Notes: a model not told the origin generated them from the sequence alone. Counted from the stretch's first letter, positions 36,615-49,287 are shown. The stretch: DNA of 64,000 nucleotides from Bosea sp. PAMC 26642 (GCF_001562255.1 NZ_CP014301.1:5177501-5241500); one strand, 5' to 3'. Program-made: numbers and translations.

Positions 36615-36722
36615 CGTCATTCCGGACAAGCCGCGCAGCGGCGCCGATCCGGAATCCATGATCGAGCACGCAGTGTCATACGATGGATTCCGGGTCTCCG
36701 CTTCGCTGCGCCCGGAATGACG
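36615..36722. repeat. Palindromic intergenic repeat, family A (copy 5)
   Basis: It begins CGTCATTCCGGACAAGCCG and ends GCTGCGCCCGGAATGACGG, with inner arms CCGGAATCCATGATCG and ATGGATTCCGG. It occupies most of the gap between def and fmt, which are usually adjacent. Confidence 0.85.
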
Positions 36723-36747
36723 GCAAGGTTGAGGTAGTATCGAATAC

Positions 36748-37677
36748 ATGACCCTTCGCGTCATCTTCATGGGCACGCCCGATTTCGCCGTGCCGACGCT
36801 GACCGAGATTATCGGGCAGGGGCACGAGGTCGTGAGCTGCTATACGCGCGCTCCGGCGCAGGCCGGTCGCGGGCTGGAGCTGAAGCCGTCGCCGGTCCAG
36901 CGCGCTGCCGAGCGCTTCGGTATCCCGGTCTTCACGCCAAAGAGCCTGCGGACGGACGAGGCCGCCGAGACCGTCGCCTCGCATCAGGCCGATGTGGCGG
37001 TTGTCGTCGCCTATGGCATGATCCTGCCCCAGGCGATCCTCGATTTGCCCGAGCTCGGCTGCCTCAACCTCCATGGCTCGCTGCTGCCGCGCTGGCGCGG
37101 CGCCGCGCCGATCCAGCGGGCGGTCATGGCGGGCGATGCCGAGAGCGGCGTCTGCGTCATGAAGATGGAAGCCGGCCTCGACACCGGCCCGGTCGGCATG
37201 GTCGAGAAACTTGTCATCGGTCCGGACATGACGGCGGGCGAACTGCACGACGCGCTGGCCCCGCTCGGCGCCGACCTGATGGTGCGCGCACTCGCCGCGC
37301 TCGGACGCGGGGCCTTGCGCTTCACGCCGCAGCCGGAGGAGGGCGTGACCTATGCCGCCAAGCTCGGCAATGCCGAAGGCCAGCTGAACTGGGCGCGTCC
37401 GGCGCGACAGCTGCATGACCTCGTGCGTGGCCTCTCGCCCTTTCCAGGAGCCTATGCCGAGATCGACCTCGGCAAGGGTGCGGAGCGGCTGAAGGTGCTG
37501 CGCACGGCGCTGGCCGGCGGCGCGGCCGAGCCGGGCACGCTTCTCGACGGCGAGGGCACGATCGCCTGCACCGAGGGCGCGGTGAAGCTCCTCCAGGTCC
37601 AGCGCGCCGGCGGCAAGCCGATGAGCGGCGCGGAGTTCCTGCGCGGCGCGCGGCTCGCTGCCGGCAGCAAGCTCTGA
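36748..37677 (+). CDS. fmt: Methionyl-tRNA formyltransferase
   Basis: This enzyme formylates initiator Met-tRNA using 10-formyl-tetrahydrofolate. The 309 residues begin [16 protein letters not shown]. The catalytic signature [20 protein letters not shown] is near residues 107-126, followed by [16 protein letters not shown]. The C-terminal OB-like domain is complete. The stop overlaps the truA start by one base. Confidence 0.97.
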   Translation: MTLRVIFMGTPDFAVPTLTEIIGQGHEVVSCYTRAPAQAGRGLELKPSPVQRAAERFGIPVFTPKSLRTDEAAETVASHQADVAVVVAYGMILPQAILDLPELGCLNLHGSLLPRWRGAAPIQRAVMAGDAESGVCVMKMEAGLDTGPVGMVEKLVIGPDMTAGELHDALAPLGADLMVRALAALGRGALRFTPQPEEGVTYAAKLGNAEGQLNWARPARQLHDLVRGLSPFPGAYAEIDLGKGAERLKVLRTALAGGAAEPGTLLDGEGTIACTEGAVKLLQVQRAGGKPMSGAEFLRGARLAAGSKL

Positions 37678-38414
37678 TGCCGCGCTACAAGCTCGTCATC
37701 GAATATGACGGCACGCCGTTTTCGGGCTGGCAGCGCCAGCTCAACGGCCCGTCAGTGCAGCAGAGCGTCGAGGAATCGGTCGAGGGCTTCTGCGGCCATG
37801 CCGTGCGCCTACACTGCGCCGGGCGCACCGATGCCGGCGTGCATGCGACGCATCAGGTCGCCCATGTCGATCTCGACCGGGAGTGGCGCACCGATGTCGT
37901 CCGCGACGCGACCAATGCCCGGCTCAAGCACCTGCCGGTCGCCGTGCTGAGCGCGGAGGCCGTCGGCGACGATTTCGACGCCCGCATCTCCGCGCGGCGG
38001 CGCCATTACATCTACCGTATCCTCGATCGCCGCGCCCAACCCGGGCTTGACCGCGACAGGCTCTGGCATGTGCCGATGACGCTCGATCACGAGGCGATGG
38101 ACCGCTCCGCCAAGGCGCTGCTCGGCCATCACGACTTCACCGCCTTCCGCGCCGCCGAATGCCAGGCCAACGGGCCGATGCGGACCCTCGACCGCTTCGA
38201 CGTGGCGCGCGAGGGCGACGAGATCGTGGTCTACGCCCATGCCCGCTCCTTCCTGCATCATCAGGTCCGCTCGATGGTCGGCTGCCTGAAGATGGTCGGC
38301 GCGGGCCGCTGGCCGGAAAACAAGCTCGGCAAGGTACTGGCGGCGAAGGATCGCTCGCAATGCGCGGCTTTGGCACCGCCTTGTGGGCTTTATCTGGCGG
38401 GCGTGGATTACTGA
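37677..38414 (+). CDS. truA: tRNA pseudouridine(38-40) synthase
   Basis: TruA makes pseudouridine at positions 38-40 of tRNA anticodon arms. The 245 residues include the catalytic Asp52 in GRTDAGVHATHQ, YDGTPFSGWQRQ at the start, and ARSFLHHQVRSMVGCL near residue 195. It overlaps fmt by one base, giving a def-fmt-truA unit. Confidence 0.97.
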   Translation: MPRYKLVIEYDGTPFSGWQRQLNGPSVQQSVEESVEGFCGHAVRLHCAGRTDAGVHATHQVAHVDLDREWRTDVVRDATNARLKHLPVAVLSAEAVGDDFDARISARRRHYIYRILDRRAQPGLDRDRLWHVPMTLDHEAMDRSAKALLGHHDFTAFRAAECQANGPMRTLDRFDVAREGDEIVVYAHARSFLHHQVRSMVGCLKMVGAGRWPENKLGKVLAAKDRSQCAALAPPCGLYLAGVDY

Positions 38415-38415
38415 C

Positions 38416-39003
38416 TTAGAACCCCCAGAGCCCGAGCAGTCTCGCGACGCCCAACTGCCCCAGAAAACTCGCGCAGACGATCATCAGGGCGACGCCACGC
38501 TCGGCACCGAGCGTCGCCTTCGCCGTGGCATAGCGCAGTTTTGCCACGATCGCCGCGAAGGCGAGCCAGTGCATCGTGGCGATGGTCGGCGTCGACCAGC
38601 CGATCGCATGGACAGCCGCAGGAACGGCCAGCAGGCTGGCGGCGAGGATCTCGGTCCAGTTCCAGGCGATGATGAAGCCCGACAGGGCCGGAGAGCGCAG
38701 TAATGGCGGCGCGAGCGCAATCAGCAGGGCCGGCACGCAAAGGAACGCCGCCACCTGGGAAACCAGAACGGCGATCACCAGCGGCGTCGAGTGAAACAGG
38801 CCTTCGCTGTTGGGCAGGCCGGACATCGTCCGTTCGGCTGCAAGCACGGCGACCATGGCCGGAACCGTCAGCACGGCAGCGCCATAGGAGCGCAGGAAGC
38901 CCTCGCTCGAGAGATCGAGTTCCGGCAGTGCCTTCGCGCCCTGCGACATCAGCCGCCACGAACCGCGCAGCGAGCGCGCAACATCTTCCGCAGCCAGTGC
39001 CAT
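38416..39003 (-). CDS. Conserved-looking membrane protein, unknown function
   Basis: This is a 195-residue protein with a polar first 40 residues and about five membrane helices (from AAVLTVPAMVAVLAA onward). GGAG lies eight bases before the chosen ATG (39003). It sits between truA (converging, one base away) and dapE (same strand, upstream). The Yip1-like overall layout is suggestive only. I do not recognise the family. Confidence 0.72.
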   Translation of the reverse strand: MALAAEDVARSLRGSWRLMSQGAKALPELDLSSEGFLRSYGAAVLTVPAMVAVLAAERTMSGLPNSEGLFHSTPLVIAVLVSQVAAFLCVPALLIALAPPLLRSPALSGFIIAWNWTEILAASLLAVPAAVHAIGWSTPTIATMHWLAFAAIVAKLRYATAKATLGAERGVALMIVCASFLGQLGVARLLGLWGF

Positions 39004-39072
39004 GGCAGACACTCCAAATGGCCCAACTTAGACTTTCGTCTAAGGAGCATATTGGCAGCTTGCCGGCGGCGG

Positions 39073-40275
39073 TCAAGCCCTATGCTGCACTGCAAAATAA
39101 ATGTTCAGCAGGCGGTGCGTGATCGCTTCGAGCGCGACGAGATCGGCCACCGCGACCCGCTCGTCGATCTGATGCATCGTCTGGCCGACGACGCCGTATT
39201 CGACCACCGGGCAGTAGCTCTTGATGAAGCGCGCATCCGAGGTGCCGCCGGTCGTGGACAGGGCAGGGCGCTGGCCTGTCTCGGCTTCGACCGCATCCGC
39301 GATCATCGCGACGAAGGGACCGGGCTCGGTGAGAAAGGCGACGGCGTTGGTCGGCTCGAAGGTCAGGTCGTAGCGCACCGAGTTTCCGGCCGCCTCACGG
39401 ATGCGCCGTTCGATCTCGGCTGCGAGCGTCTCGGGCGTCCAGACATCGTTGAAGCGAATGTTGAACACGGCCCTTGCGGTCGCGGGCACGACATTGGTTG
39501 CCGGATTGCCGACATCGAGTGTGGTGACTTCGAGATTGCTCGGGTCGAAATGCTCGGTCCCGGCGTCGAGCGGCGCAGCATCCAGCGCCGCCAGCAGCCG
39601 CACGATCCCGCGGATCGGATTGTCGGCGAGATGGGGATAGCCGACATGGCCCTGCTTGCCGTTGACGATAAGCTTGCCGGTCAGCGAGCCGCGCCGGCCG
39701 ATCTTGATCATGTCGCTCATGCTGGCGGGGTTGGTCGGCTCGCCGAGCAGGCAATGGTCGAAGCGCTCGCCGCGTTCATGCGCCCAGGCCAGCAGCTTGA
39801 CCGTGCCGTTGACCGCCGGCCCCTCTTCGTCGCCGGTCACGAGGAACGCGATCGAGCCCGGCGCTTCCGGGTTTGCCCGGCGGAAGCGCAGGACGGCGGC
39901 GATCATCGCCGCGAGCCCGCCCTTCATGTCGCAGGCGCCGCGCCCATAGAGCACGCCGTCCTCTATCGTCCCGGCGAAGGGATCGCGCGTCCAGGCCGCA
40001 GCATCGCCGACGGGCACGACATCGGTATGGCCGGCGATGACCAGCACGGGGCTTGTTGTGCCGATACGGGCGTAGAGATTCTTGATGTCTGGCATCCCGG
40101 GCTCGCCAAAGACGGGTCGGTGCACGGCAAAGCCTTCAGCCGCCAGGATCCCGGCGAGCAGGCTGAGCGCGCCGCCCTCAGCCGGTGTGACGGAGGGGCA
40201 GCGAATCAGCGCCTGGGTCAGGGCGACGGGATCGGTGGGGTCGAGGGCGATGGGGGCGTGCTGAGCTGGGTCCAT
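39073..40275 (-). CDS. dapE: Succinyl-diaminopimelate desuccinylase
   Basis: This dizinc M20 hydrolase makes LL-diaminopimelate. The 400 residues contain [20 protein letters not shown], the bridging Asp in [26 protein letters not shown] with the catalytic Glu pair, and [10 protein letters not shown]. The start overlaps the end of the DUF805 gene by 58 bases; no later in-frame ATG precedes the conserved domain, so the overlap appears real. With dapB it covers two steps of lysine/peptidoglycan precursor synthesis. Confidence 0.95.
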   Translation of the reverse strand: MDPAQHAPIALDPTDPVALTQALIRCPSVTPAEGGALSLLAGILAAEGFAVHRPVFGEPGMPDIKNLYARIGTTSPVLVIAGHTDVVPVGDAAAWTRDPFAGTIEDGVLYGRGACDMKGGLAAMIAAVLRFRRANPEAPGSIAFLVTGDEEGPAVNGTVKLLAWAHERGERFDHCLLGEPTNPASMSDMIKIGRRGSLTGKLIVNGKQGHVGYPHLADNPIRGIVRLLAALDAAPLDAGTEHFDPSNLEVTTLDVGNPATNVVPATARAVFNIRFNDVWTPETLAAEIERRIREAAGNSVRYDLTFEPTNAVAFLTEPGPFVAMIADAVEAETGQRPALSTTGGTSDARFIKSYCPVVEYGVVGQTMHQIDERVAVADLVALEAITHRLLNIYFAVQHRA

Positions 40276-40700
40276 GCCGTCGCTTTAGCATCGGCTGCGG
40301 GCTCCGCAATCCGCTCTTTCTGGGCAGCAGACGGCATCAGCCCGAGATCGAGCAGGGCGACCACCCAGGCGATCAGCGCCACGGTATCGAGAGAGGGGCC
40401 CCATACGGACGAGAAATAAGGGCGAAGCTGTCCGGGGAGTACAATCGCGCAGACGAGCAGGATACCGAACAGGGCAGCCCCGCCCCGGTCAGTCGCTCGC
40501 TTGGCCGCGAGAGCCGCCCAGGGAAACAGGGCAAATGCACCCGCGAAAGCAACATATTGCCTGGCCGCCTGCGGCGCCACGAGCAGAGGTGCGATCTTCT
40601 GGATGGCCAGCAGCGCCAGCGCGACGAGCGCGCTGCCGAGCCAGAAGCGGCTGCGCCCGATGCGGCCTTCGAAATCGGTCAGCAGGCGGAAGATCGACAT
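40218..40700 (-). CDS. DUF805 membrane protein
   Basis: This is a 160-residue inner-membrane protein. DUF805 is marked by [17 protein letters not shown] at the start and [16 protein letters not shown] in the middle, with four helices. The C-terminal 30 residues are Pro/Ser-rich and are encoded over the start of dapE. The ATG at 40700 is chosen by the domain start. The gene probably leads a DUF805-dapE unit. Confidence 0.82.
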   Translation of the reverse strand: MSIFRLLTDFEGRIGRSRFWLGSALVALALLAIQKIAPLLVAPQAARQYVAFAGAFALFPWAALAAKRATDRGGAALFGILLVCAIVLPGQLRPYFSSVWGPSLDTVALIAWVVALLDLGLMPSAAQKERIAEPAADAKATAWTQLSTPPSPSTPPIPSP

Positions 40701-40900
40701 GCGTTGGGCTCCGTTGCCCCTGTCTCGCACGCTCCGGCCCGGCAATGAAGCTTATGGTGAATCGAAGGTTAACGCCGCGAGCGGGGACGGTTGCCGAGAA
40801 AAGGCTTGAACGGCGAAGGCCGCGCCGCTAGCTGCGAACGCGTATTGCGTTCGTCGGTAGCGCCGACAGGCCGTGCACCGGCCCAGAGAGGTTCCTCGTC

Positions 40901-41515
40901 ATGACCATCCGTCTGCATCGCGGCGATCTGCCGGATGGCTTTTCCGCAGGCCCCATCGTCGCGATCGACACCGAGACGCTCGGTCTCAATCCGCATCGCG
41001 ACAGGCTCTGCGTCGTGCAGCTCTCGCGCGGCGACGGCTCGGCCGATGTGGTGCAGATTCTCAAGGATGGGCCTCGCCCGGAGAACCTGATCCGCCTGCT
41101 GGCCGACCCGAACGTGCTGAAGCTGTTCCATTTTGCCCGTTTCGACATCGCCGTGCTGCGCCACGCCTTCGGCGTCGTCACCGGGCCGGTCTACTGCACC
41201 AAGATCGCCTCGAAGCTGACGCGCACCTATACCGACCGGCATGGGCTCAAGGATCTCGTCAGGGAGCTGCTCGGCATAGATCTGTCGAAGCAGCAGCAAT
41301 CCTCCGACTGGGGCGCCGACCTGCTGAGCGAGGCGCAGCTGACCTACGCGGCATCCGACGTCCTGCACCTGCACGCTCTCCACGCGCGTCTCCAGGCGAT
41401 GCTTGTCCGGGAGAACCGCATGCATCTGGCCGAGGCCTGCTTCGGGTTTCTGCCGTTCCGGGCCGAACTCGATCTCGCCGGCTGGCCCGAGAACGACATT
41501 TTCGCTCATGCTTGA
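40901..41515 (+). CDS. nrnC: NrnC-type 3'-5' exoribonuclease (nanoRNase, DEDDy)
   Basis: This 204-residue single-domain relative of RNase D has all DEDDy residues: Asp23 and Glu25 (AIDTETLGLN), Asp82 (FHFARFDIAVL), Tyr149 and Asp153 (YAASDVLHL). It lacks the HRDC domains of true RNase D, matching alphaproteobacterial NrnC, which degrades diribonucleotides and replaces Orn. No orn gene is in the window. It precedes the lptC gene on the same strand. Confidence 0.88.
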   Translation: MTIRLHRGDLPDGFSAGPIVAIDTETLGLNPHRDRLCVVQLSRGDGSADVVQILKDGPRPENLIRLLADPNVLKLFHFARFDIAVLRHAFGVVTGPVYCTKIASKLTRTYTDRHGLKDLVRELLGIDLSKQQQSSDWGADLLSEAQLTYAASDVLHLHALHARLQAMLVRENRMHLAEACFGFLPFRAELDLAGWPENDIFAHA

Positions 41516-41625
41516 CAATTTCTAAGGAGTCTTGCGTCAGTCTGGGCGATGTCGGCGGCGCCAACTGGCGTGTTCTGCCGCGGCCCGACACGAAAAAGCC
41601 GTTAGCGACTGCCATTGCGCGGGAT

Positions 41626-42420
41626 ATGACTGTGGCGATGACAACCCATGATTGGGCCCTGGCGAATGCGGGGCGTAATCTCTCGAGCCAGGCCGCGTTC
41701 AGGGCAGCGCGCCGGCATACTTTGCTCGTGCTGTTCCTGCGGCGCGCGATCCCGATCGGCGCCATCGTGGCCGTGGTCGGCCTGGTCGTGACGCCGTTCC
41801 TTGCTCCGCTGCGTGGCGTGAGCGGTTTGACGCTCGGCTCCGTCGGCATCTCGGGCGGCAAGGTCAAGATGGAAACGCCGCGCCTGACCGGCTACCGCAA
41901 GGACAATCGCCCTTATGAGGTGACGGCCGAAGCCGCGCTGCAGGATATCCGCAATCCGACCCAGGTCGAGCTGTCGGTTCTGACGGCCCGCCTCCAGATG
42001 GAGCGCGAGGGCTGGGTGACCGTGAATTCCAAGAGCGGCTTTTTTGACACCCAGAAGGAGAAGCTGCGTCTCATCGATGACGTTCGCGTCCGCACCGAAA
42101 CGGGCTACGATATCCGGATGCGGACGGCCGATGTCGATTTCAAGGGCGGGACGGTGGTCTCCAGGGAGCCGGTCAGCGTCAATCTCGGCACCACGACGAT
42201 CAATGCCGATTCGCTCGACGTGAAGGATAGTGGCGCGCTGATCGCCTTCGAGGGTCGTGTCCGCGCCGTCATCGAGAACGCGCCGGCCCGCACCATCGCG
42301 GGACCTGAGCGCGAGGGCAGCACGCCGGCACTGGAATTGCTCTCCCCGGCCGGGGCCGGTCCTATCAATGGTGCGGCGGCCGAGCCCGCCGATACCGCGA
42401 CAATGGAAGCGAGACAGTGA
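41626..42420 (+). CDS. lptC: Lipopolysaccharide transport protein LptC
   Basis: This 264-residue bitopic inner-membrane protein bridges LptBFG to LptA. It has one helix (about residues 32-55, LVLFLRRAIPIGAIVAVVGL) and a periplasmic beta-jellyroll containing PRLTGYRKDNRPYEVTAEAA and TVNSKSGFFDTQKEKL. The C-terminus is Ala/Pro-rich. The start could also be 41638; neither has a strong ribosome binding site. lptA starts one base after its stop. Confidence 0.88.
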   Translation: MTVAMTTHDWALANAGRNLSSQAAFRAARRHTLLVLFLRRAIPIGAIVAVVGLVVTPFLAPLRGVSGLTLGSVGISGGKVKMETPRLTGYRKDNRPYEVTAEAALQDIRNPTQVELSVLTARLQMEREGWVTVNSKSGFFDTQKEKLRLIDDVRVRTETGYDIRMRTADVDFKGGTVVSREPVSVNLGTTTINADSLDVKDSGALIAFEGRVRAVIENAPARTIAGPEREGSTPALELLSPAGAGPINGAAAEPADTATMEARQ

Positions 42421-42421
42421 C

Positions 42422-43159
42422 ATGAGGCCAGCGCCGATCTCCCGGACTCGAGGCCGCTTCCTCCCGCGCGGCGCGGCCGCGCTCGCGCTGGCCGGCGTGC
42501 TGACCATGTCTTTCGCTTTCGATGCTGCAGAGGCGCAAGGGCGGCGCGGGCGTGGCGGCGATTCGGGCTCCCCGCTCGGCGGCTTCGGCGGCGACAGCAA
42601 GGAGCCGATCAAGATCGACGCCGACAAGCTCGACGTGCTCGACAAGGACAACCGCGCCGTCTTCACCGGTAATGTGGTGGCGGTGCAGGGCGAGACCACG
42701 GTGCGCTGCTCGATCATGACCGTCTTCTACGAGGGCCGCAGCGGCCAGCAGGGTGGTGGTGGCGCCACGCGTACACCGGCTCCGGCCCCCGCGGCCCCCG
42801 CGGCTCCTGCCGGTGCGGCGGGCCAGTCGAATGACAGCAGCATCAAGCGGATCGAATGCAACGGCCCGGTCACGGTCGTCTCGAAGACCCAGGCCGCGAC
42901 TTCCGACAATGCGGTCTTCGATCGCGCCAATAACCAGGTCATCATGACTGGCAACGTCGCGCTCAACGACGGTCCCAACATCACGCGCGGCGAGCGGCTA
43001 GTCTATAACACTGTGACCGGCGTCGCCAATGTCGAGAACAACAAGGGCCGCGTCCAGGGCTTCTTCGTTCCCAATTCCAATGAGGCAGCCAAGCCGGGTA
43101 CACCCGCCGCCCCGGCGCGTCCGGGCGCTGCCGGCGCCAAGCCTGCGCCAACCAACTAA
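42422..43159 (+). CDS. lptA: Lipopolysaccharide transport periplasmic protein LptA
   Basis: This 245-residue periplasmic protein carries lipopolysaccharide across the periplasm. It has a signal peptide (about 1-39, ending AEAQ) and an OstA-like beta domain: EPIKIDADKLDVLDKDNRAVFTGNV and NQVIMTGNVALNDGPNI. An Ala/Pro-rich insertion (about residues 112-138) interrupts the jellyroll, and the C-terminus is likewise Ala/Pro-rich. It sits in the lptC-lptA-lptB order. Confidence 0.9.
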   Translation: MRPAPISRTRGRFLPRGAAALALAGVLTMSFAFDAAEAQGRRGRGGDSGSPLGGFGGDSKEPIKIDADKLDVLDKDNRAVFTGNVVAVQGETTVRCSIMTVFYEGRSGQQGGGGATRTPAPAPAAPAAPAGAAGQSNDSSIKRIECNGPVTVVSKTQAATSDNAVFDRANNQVIMTGNVALNDGPNITRGERLVYNTVTGVANVENNKGRVQGFFVPNSNEAAKPGTPAAPARPGAAGAKPAPTN

Positions 43160-43238
43160 GACAAGGCGCGCGGGCACGCTTGTCGGACCGACCTATTGCG
43201 ATCCTAAGACCACCTCTAGAGCAGGCGCACCTTTCGCA

Positions 43239-44120
<882 letters not shown>

Positions 44121-44253
44121 GCGCCGGTTTCGGCTTAAAAGCTCGCCAGCGGGCCATAGCGGAGCGAGCAATTAACTTCCCTGCCCAATGTCGAGGCAAG
44201 GGCTTTGACGTGCCGCACCGACAAGGCTAGGCTCCATCCCACAGGCAAGAAGC

Positions 44254-45825
44254 GTGCCGAAATGGCGCGCTGGCATGAATGGGGTCGAGAGCGCAATGGC
44301 CATGATGCCGCGCATGGAGCTGCGCCAGGGGCAATCCCTGGTGATGACGCCGCAATTGCTGCAGGCGATCAAGCTTCTGCAATTGTCGCATCTGGAGCTG
44401 CAGAACTTCGTCGAGGGCGAACTCGAACGGAATCCGCTGCTGGAGCGCGACGATGTCACGGAGGGTCCGCTGCGTGCCAATGGCGGCGACGGACCGCTGG
44501 CCGTCGATGCCGACACCTTCGCCCGCTCCGAGAGCCTGAACAGCCAGGAGGGCATGGAGAACCGGCTCGGCACCGGGCTCGACAACGTCTTCCAGGGCGA
44601 GCAGCCCAGCATCGCGCGGCTCGACACCCGCGGGGCCGACTCGCTGCCCATCATCGGCGGTGCCTATGGCGGCTCAGGCGGCTCCTTTGAGGAGGGGCCG
44701 GAAGGATTCGAGAGCGGCCTGACGGTCGAGGCCTCGCTGCACGAGCATCTCAGCGCGCAACTCGATCTCGCCATCACGGACCCGGCCGACCGCATCATCG
44801 GGCGCCATCTTATCGACGCGGTCGACGATGCCGGCTATCTGGGTGAGCCCGTCCCGGAACTCGCCGAGCGCCTCGGCATCAGCGTGACGCGCGTCGAGAG
44901 TGTCCTGAGCATCGTCCAGGGCTTCGATCCCTCGGGCATCGCGGCCCGCGACGTCTGCGAATGTCTCTCGATCCAGCTGCGCGACCGCAATCGCTTCGAT
45001 CCGGCGATGCAGTGCTTGGTCGCCAATCTCCACCTCGTCGCCAAGCGCGATTTCGCGGCATTGAAGCGCATCTGCGGCGTCGACGACGAGGATATCGCCG
45101 ACATGGTCAGCGAGATCCGCCAGCTCGACCCCAAGCCCGGGCGCGGTTTCGGCGGTTTGACGGCCGAGACGGTCGTACCCGACGTCTTCATCCGTGCCGC
45201 GCCCGACGGCTCATGGCTGGTCGATCTCAACCCCGACACGCTGCCGCGCGTGCTCGTCAACCAGACCTATCATGCCAAGGTCTCCAAGGCCGCGATCAAG
45301 GACGAAGACCGGGCTTTTATCGCCGAGTGCCTGCAGACGGCCAATTGGCTGACGCGCTCGCTGGAACAGCGTGCCCGCACCATCCTGAAGGTCGCCAGCG
45401 AGATCGTGCGCCAGCAGGACGGGTTTTTCGCCCATGGCGTCGAGCACCTACGGCCCCTGAACCTGAAGACCGTGGCGGATGCCATCGGGATGCATGAATC
45501 GACCGTTTCGCGCGTCACCTCGAACAAATATCTGATCTGCTCGCGCGGCGTCTTCGAGATGAAATATTTCTTCTCCGCCGCGATCGCCGCGACCGGCTAT
45601 GGCGAGGCCCATTCGGCTGAAGCCGTGCGCTTCCGCATCAGGCAGATGATCGACGACGAAATCCCCAGCGACGTCCTGTCGGATGACGCCATCGTAGCAC
45701 GACTGAAGGCCGGCGGCATCGACATCGCCCGGCGCACCGTTGCCAAATACCGGGAATCGTTGCGAATTCCCTCGTCGATGGAGCGTCGGCGGGAAAAGGT
45801 CGCGATGGCCATGGGCAGCCGCTGA
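44254..45825 (+). CDS. rpoN: RNA polymerase sigma-54 factor
   Basis: Sigma-54 directs RNA polymerase to -24/-12 promoters and needs enhancer-binding activators; it links to nitrogen control with GlnD. Region I is the Gln/Leu-rich QSLVMTPQLLQAIKLLQLS, followed by an acidic region II, the core-binding domain, a helix-turn-helix (HESTVSRVTSNKYL) and the RpoN box ARRTVAKYRE at residues 492-501. The frame opens at GTG 44254; family alignment would favour an ATG at 44275 or 44296 as the true start. Confidence 0.94.
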   Translation: MPKWRAGMNGVESAMAMMPRMELRQGQSLVMTPQLLQAIKLLQLSHLELQNFVEGELERNPLLERDDVTEGPLRANGGDGPLAVDADTFARSESLNSQEGMENRLGTGLDNVFQGEQPSIARLDTRGADSLPIIGGAYGGSGGSFEEGPEGFESGLTVEASLHEHLSAQLDLAITDPADRIIGRHLIDAVDDAGYLGEPVPELAERLGISVTRVESVLSIVQGFDPSGIAARDVCECLSIQLRDRNRFDPAMQCLVANLHLVAKRDFAALKRICGVDDEDIADMVSEIRQLDPKPGRGFGGLTAETVVPDVFIRAAPDGSWLVDLNPDTLPRVLVNQTYHAKVSKAAIKDEDRAFIAECLQTANWLTRSLEQRARTILKVASEIVRQQDGFFAHGVEHLRPLNLKTVADAIGMHESTVSRVTSNKYLICSRGVFEMKYFFSAAIAATGYGEAHSAEAVRFRIRQMIDDEIPSDVLSDDAIVARLKAGGIDIARRTVAKYRESLRIPSSMERRREKVAMAMGSR

Positions 45826-45998
45826 AGCTGCTCATTGCGTCACGCTCCGGTGCGCCACGCATGGCGGCATCCTCTTCGGCGGCGTCATTGACAACCCCCG
45901 CACCCCGTTCTTACCTCCTACGGACGGTCGATCACTGGCCGTGGCTAAGGGTCTTCGGCAGCATCTGTCGCAGGCTCCGACATAAGGGGAAGCACTCC

Positions 45999-46586
45999 AT
46001 GAGCTTGCGAATCTCCGGCAAGAATCTCGACGTGGGCGAAGCCCTGCGCGGCCAGGCGGAAACCCGGGTCGCCGCTGCGCTGAGCAAATACTACGAGGGC
46101 GGCTATCAGGGCCATGTCACCGTCGGCAAGGACGGCACGGGCTTCAAGACCGACGGCGTCCTGCATCTTTCCTCCGGCATCACGCTCGAGGCATCCGGTA
46201 CGGCCCACGACGCCTATGCCAGCCTCGACAAGATGGCCGAGCGCATCGAGAAGCGCTTGCGCCGCTACAAGCGACGGCTCAAGGATCGCTCCGCCATCCC
46301 CAATGGGCGTGAAGCCGGGATCGAAATCCCCAGTTATGTGATCGCTGCTCCTGACGACGAGATCGAGGAGATCGAGGCGGAATCTGTCGGCGACAACCCG
46401 GTGATCGTGGCCGAATCGACCAAATCCTTCCATGTCCTGACCGTCAGCGACGCTGTCGCCGAACTCGATTTGACCGGCGCCCCCGTCGTCATCTTCCGCC
46501 ATGCTGGCAATGGCCGGATGAACGTCGTATACCGCCGCCGCGACGGCAACATCGGCTGGATCGATCCGCCAGCGTCGTTGTCGTAG
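45999..46586 (+). CDS. hpf: Long-form ribosome hibernation promoting factor
   Basis: This 195-residue protein dimerises 70S ribosomes in stationary phase. The N-terminal S30AE domain is MSLRISGKNLDVGEALRGQAE... with LDKMAERIEKRLRRYKRRLKD. A linker of about 40 residues leads to the C-terminal dimerisation domain VIVAESTKSFHV ... GAPVVIFRHAGNGRMNVVYRR. AAGGGGA lies nine bases before the ATG. Its place after rpoN is conserved. Confidence 0.93.
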   Translation: MSLRISGKNLDVGEALRGQAETRVAAALSKYYEGGYQGHVTVGKDGTGFKTDGVLHLSSGITLEASGTAHDAYASLDKMAERIEKRLRRYKRRLKDRSAIPNGREAGIEIPSYVIAAPDDEIEEIEAESVGDNPVIVAESTKSFHVLTVSDAVAELDLTGAPVVIFRHAGNGRMNVVYRRRDGNIGWIDPPASLS

Positions 46587-46671
46587 TCCGGGCAGCAGCG
46601 GCCCCGGTTGTCAAACCTGACCCGTGCCGACGGGTGTTCAAGCCCGGCACGGGACATGCATGGACTGGCGC

Positions 46672-47133
46672 ATGACGCTCACCGATCTCCTGACCCCCGC
46701 GGCGGTGATTTCGCCGCTTCGGGCCAACGGCAAGAAGCAGGCGCTGCAGGAATTGGCCCGGCACGCCGCCGTTCTGACCGGCTTGCCCGAACGTGAACTC
46801 TACGAGGCGCTCCTGCAGCGCGAGCGCCTCGGCTCCACCGGCATCGGCGATGGCATCGCCATCCCCCACGGCCGAATGCCGGGCATCGACCGGCTGGTCG
46901 GATTGTTCGCCCGCGCCGAAAGGCCGATCGATTTCGAGGCCCTCGACGGGCAGCCCGTCGATATCATCTTCGTCCTGATCGCGCCCGAGGGCGCCGGCGC
47001 CGACCATCTCAAGGCGCTGGCCCGCGTCGCCCGCGTCCTGCGCAACCCGTCCGTTCTGGAACAGGTGCGCCACGCCCGCGACCCGGCCGCGATCTATGCG
47101 ATCCTGTCCGAGTCGGCGGCAAAGGCGGCGTAG
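46672..47133 (+). CDS. ptsN: Nitrogen-regulatory PTS enzyme IIA
   Basis: This 153-residue EIIA-Ntr takes part in the nitrogen-related phosphotransferase system. The phosphorylated His66 is in GIAIPHGRMPG. LTDLLTPAAV at the start and QALQELARHAA match alphaproteobacterial members. The ATG at 46672 gives normal length; 46660 is possible. It closes the rpoN-hpf-ptsN block and may control potassium uptake or stress responses, as in relatives. Confidence 0.93.
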   Translation: MTLTDLLTPAAVISPLRANGKKQALQELARHAAVLTGLPERELYEALLQRERLGSTGIGDGIAIPHGRMPGIDRLVGLFARAERPIDFEALDGQPVDIIFVLIAPEGAGADHLKALARVARVLRNPSVLEQVRHARDPAAIYAILSESAAKAA

Positions 47134-47160
47134 TCAGCGAAGACTCTCCGACATACGCGC

Positions 47161-47200
47161 CGTCATCCCGGATCTACGCTTCGCTGCGTCCGGGATGACG
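47161..47200. repeat. Family A repeat, shortened hairpin
   Basis: The ends CGTCATCCCGGA and TCCGGGATGACG pair perfectly and enclose TCTACGCTTCGCTGCG. Only the outer part of the family A element is present. It lies between ptsN and fumA. Confidence 0.75.
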
Positions 47201-47332
47201 GCGCGGTCGTGAACCAAGAACAATGCGCGGCCATCTCTCGCATTTGACCAGATCGCAACTTCGGCTATTGCCTCCGCCAGCGCGCCCGGCCTCACGGCGG
47301 GAGCGAGCCATTCACTGCCGGAGCGCCGCCCG

Positions 47333-48945
<1,613 letters not shown>

Positions 48946-48949
<4 letters not shown>

Positions 48950-49287
48950 GGCGCCGTCTCGTCGCAACCGCCCTTGCCGTCCTGGTGCTCCCCGCAGGCT
49001 CGGCTATGGCCCAAAGCCGTCCCGGCGCGCCCGCGACCTGCTCGCGCGACCTGTTCCAGAACGAGGCAGGTTTGCGCCAGCAGCAGACACGGCTCCAGGT
49101 CGCCGCCAATGGCGATCAGGCGACGCAGTGCCGGGTCTGGCGCGAGCATGTCGCCTATCTCCAGAAATCCCGCGCCGTCTTCGCGACCTGTCAGAACGGG
49201 CGCGAGCGCGAGGAGAATGTCGGCCAGGCGGATGTGTCCCTCGCAGATTATCGGCTTCTGCTGGCCAATCGCTGCGGTGCGCGCTGA
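48946..49287 (+). CDS. Small secreted protein, unknown function
   Basis: This is a 113-residue protein with a signal peptide (residues 1-22, ending AMAQ). The mature part has four cysteines ([26 protein letters not shown]), probably two disulfides. Its ATG overlaps the fumA stop by four bases, so it is coupled to fumA translation. I do not recognise the family. Confidence 0.75.

Noticed and set aside
41516..41625. A short coding frame after TAAGGAG between nrnC and lptC
   Set aside because: A good purine box precedes a TTG, but the resulting peptide has no plausible composition and the frame ends inside lptC.
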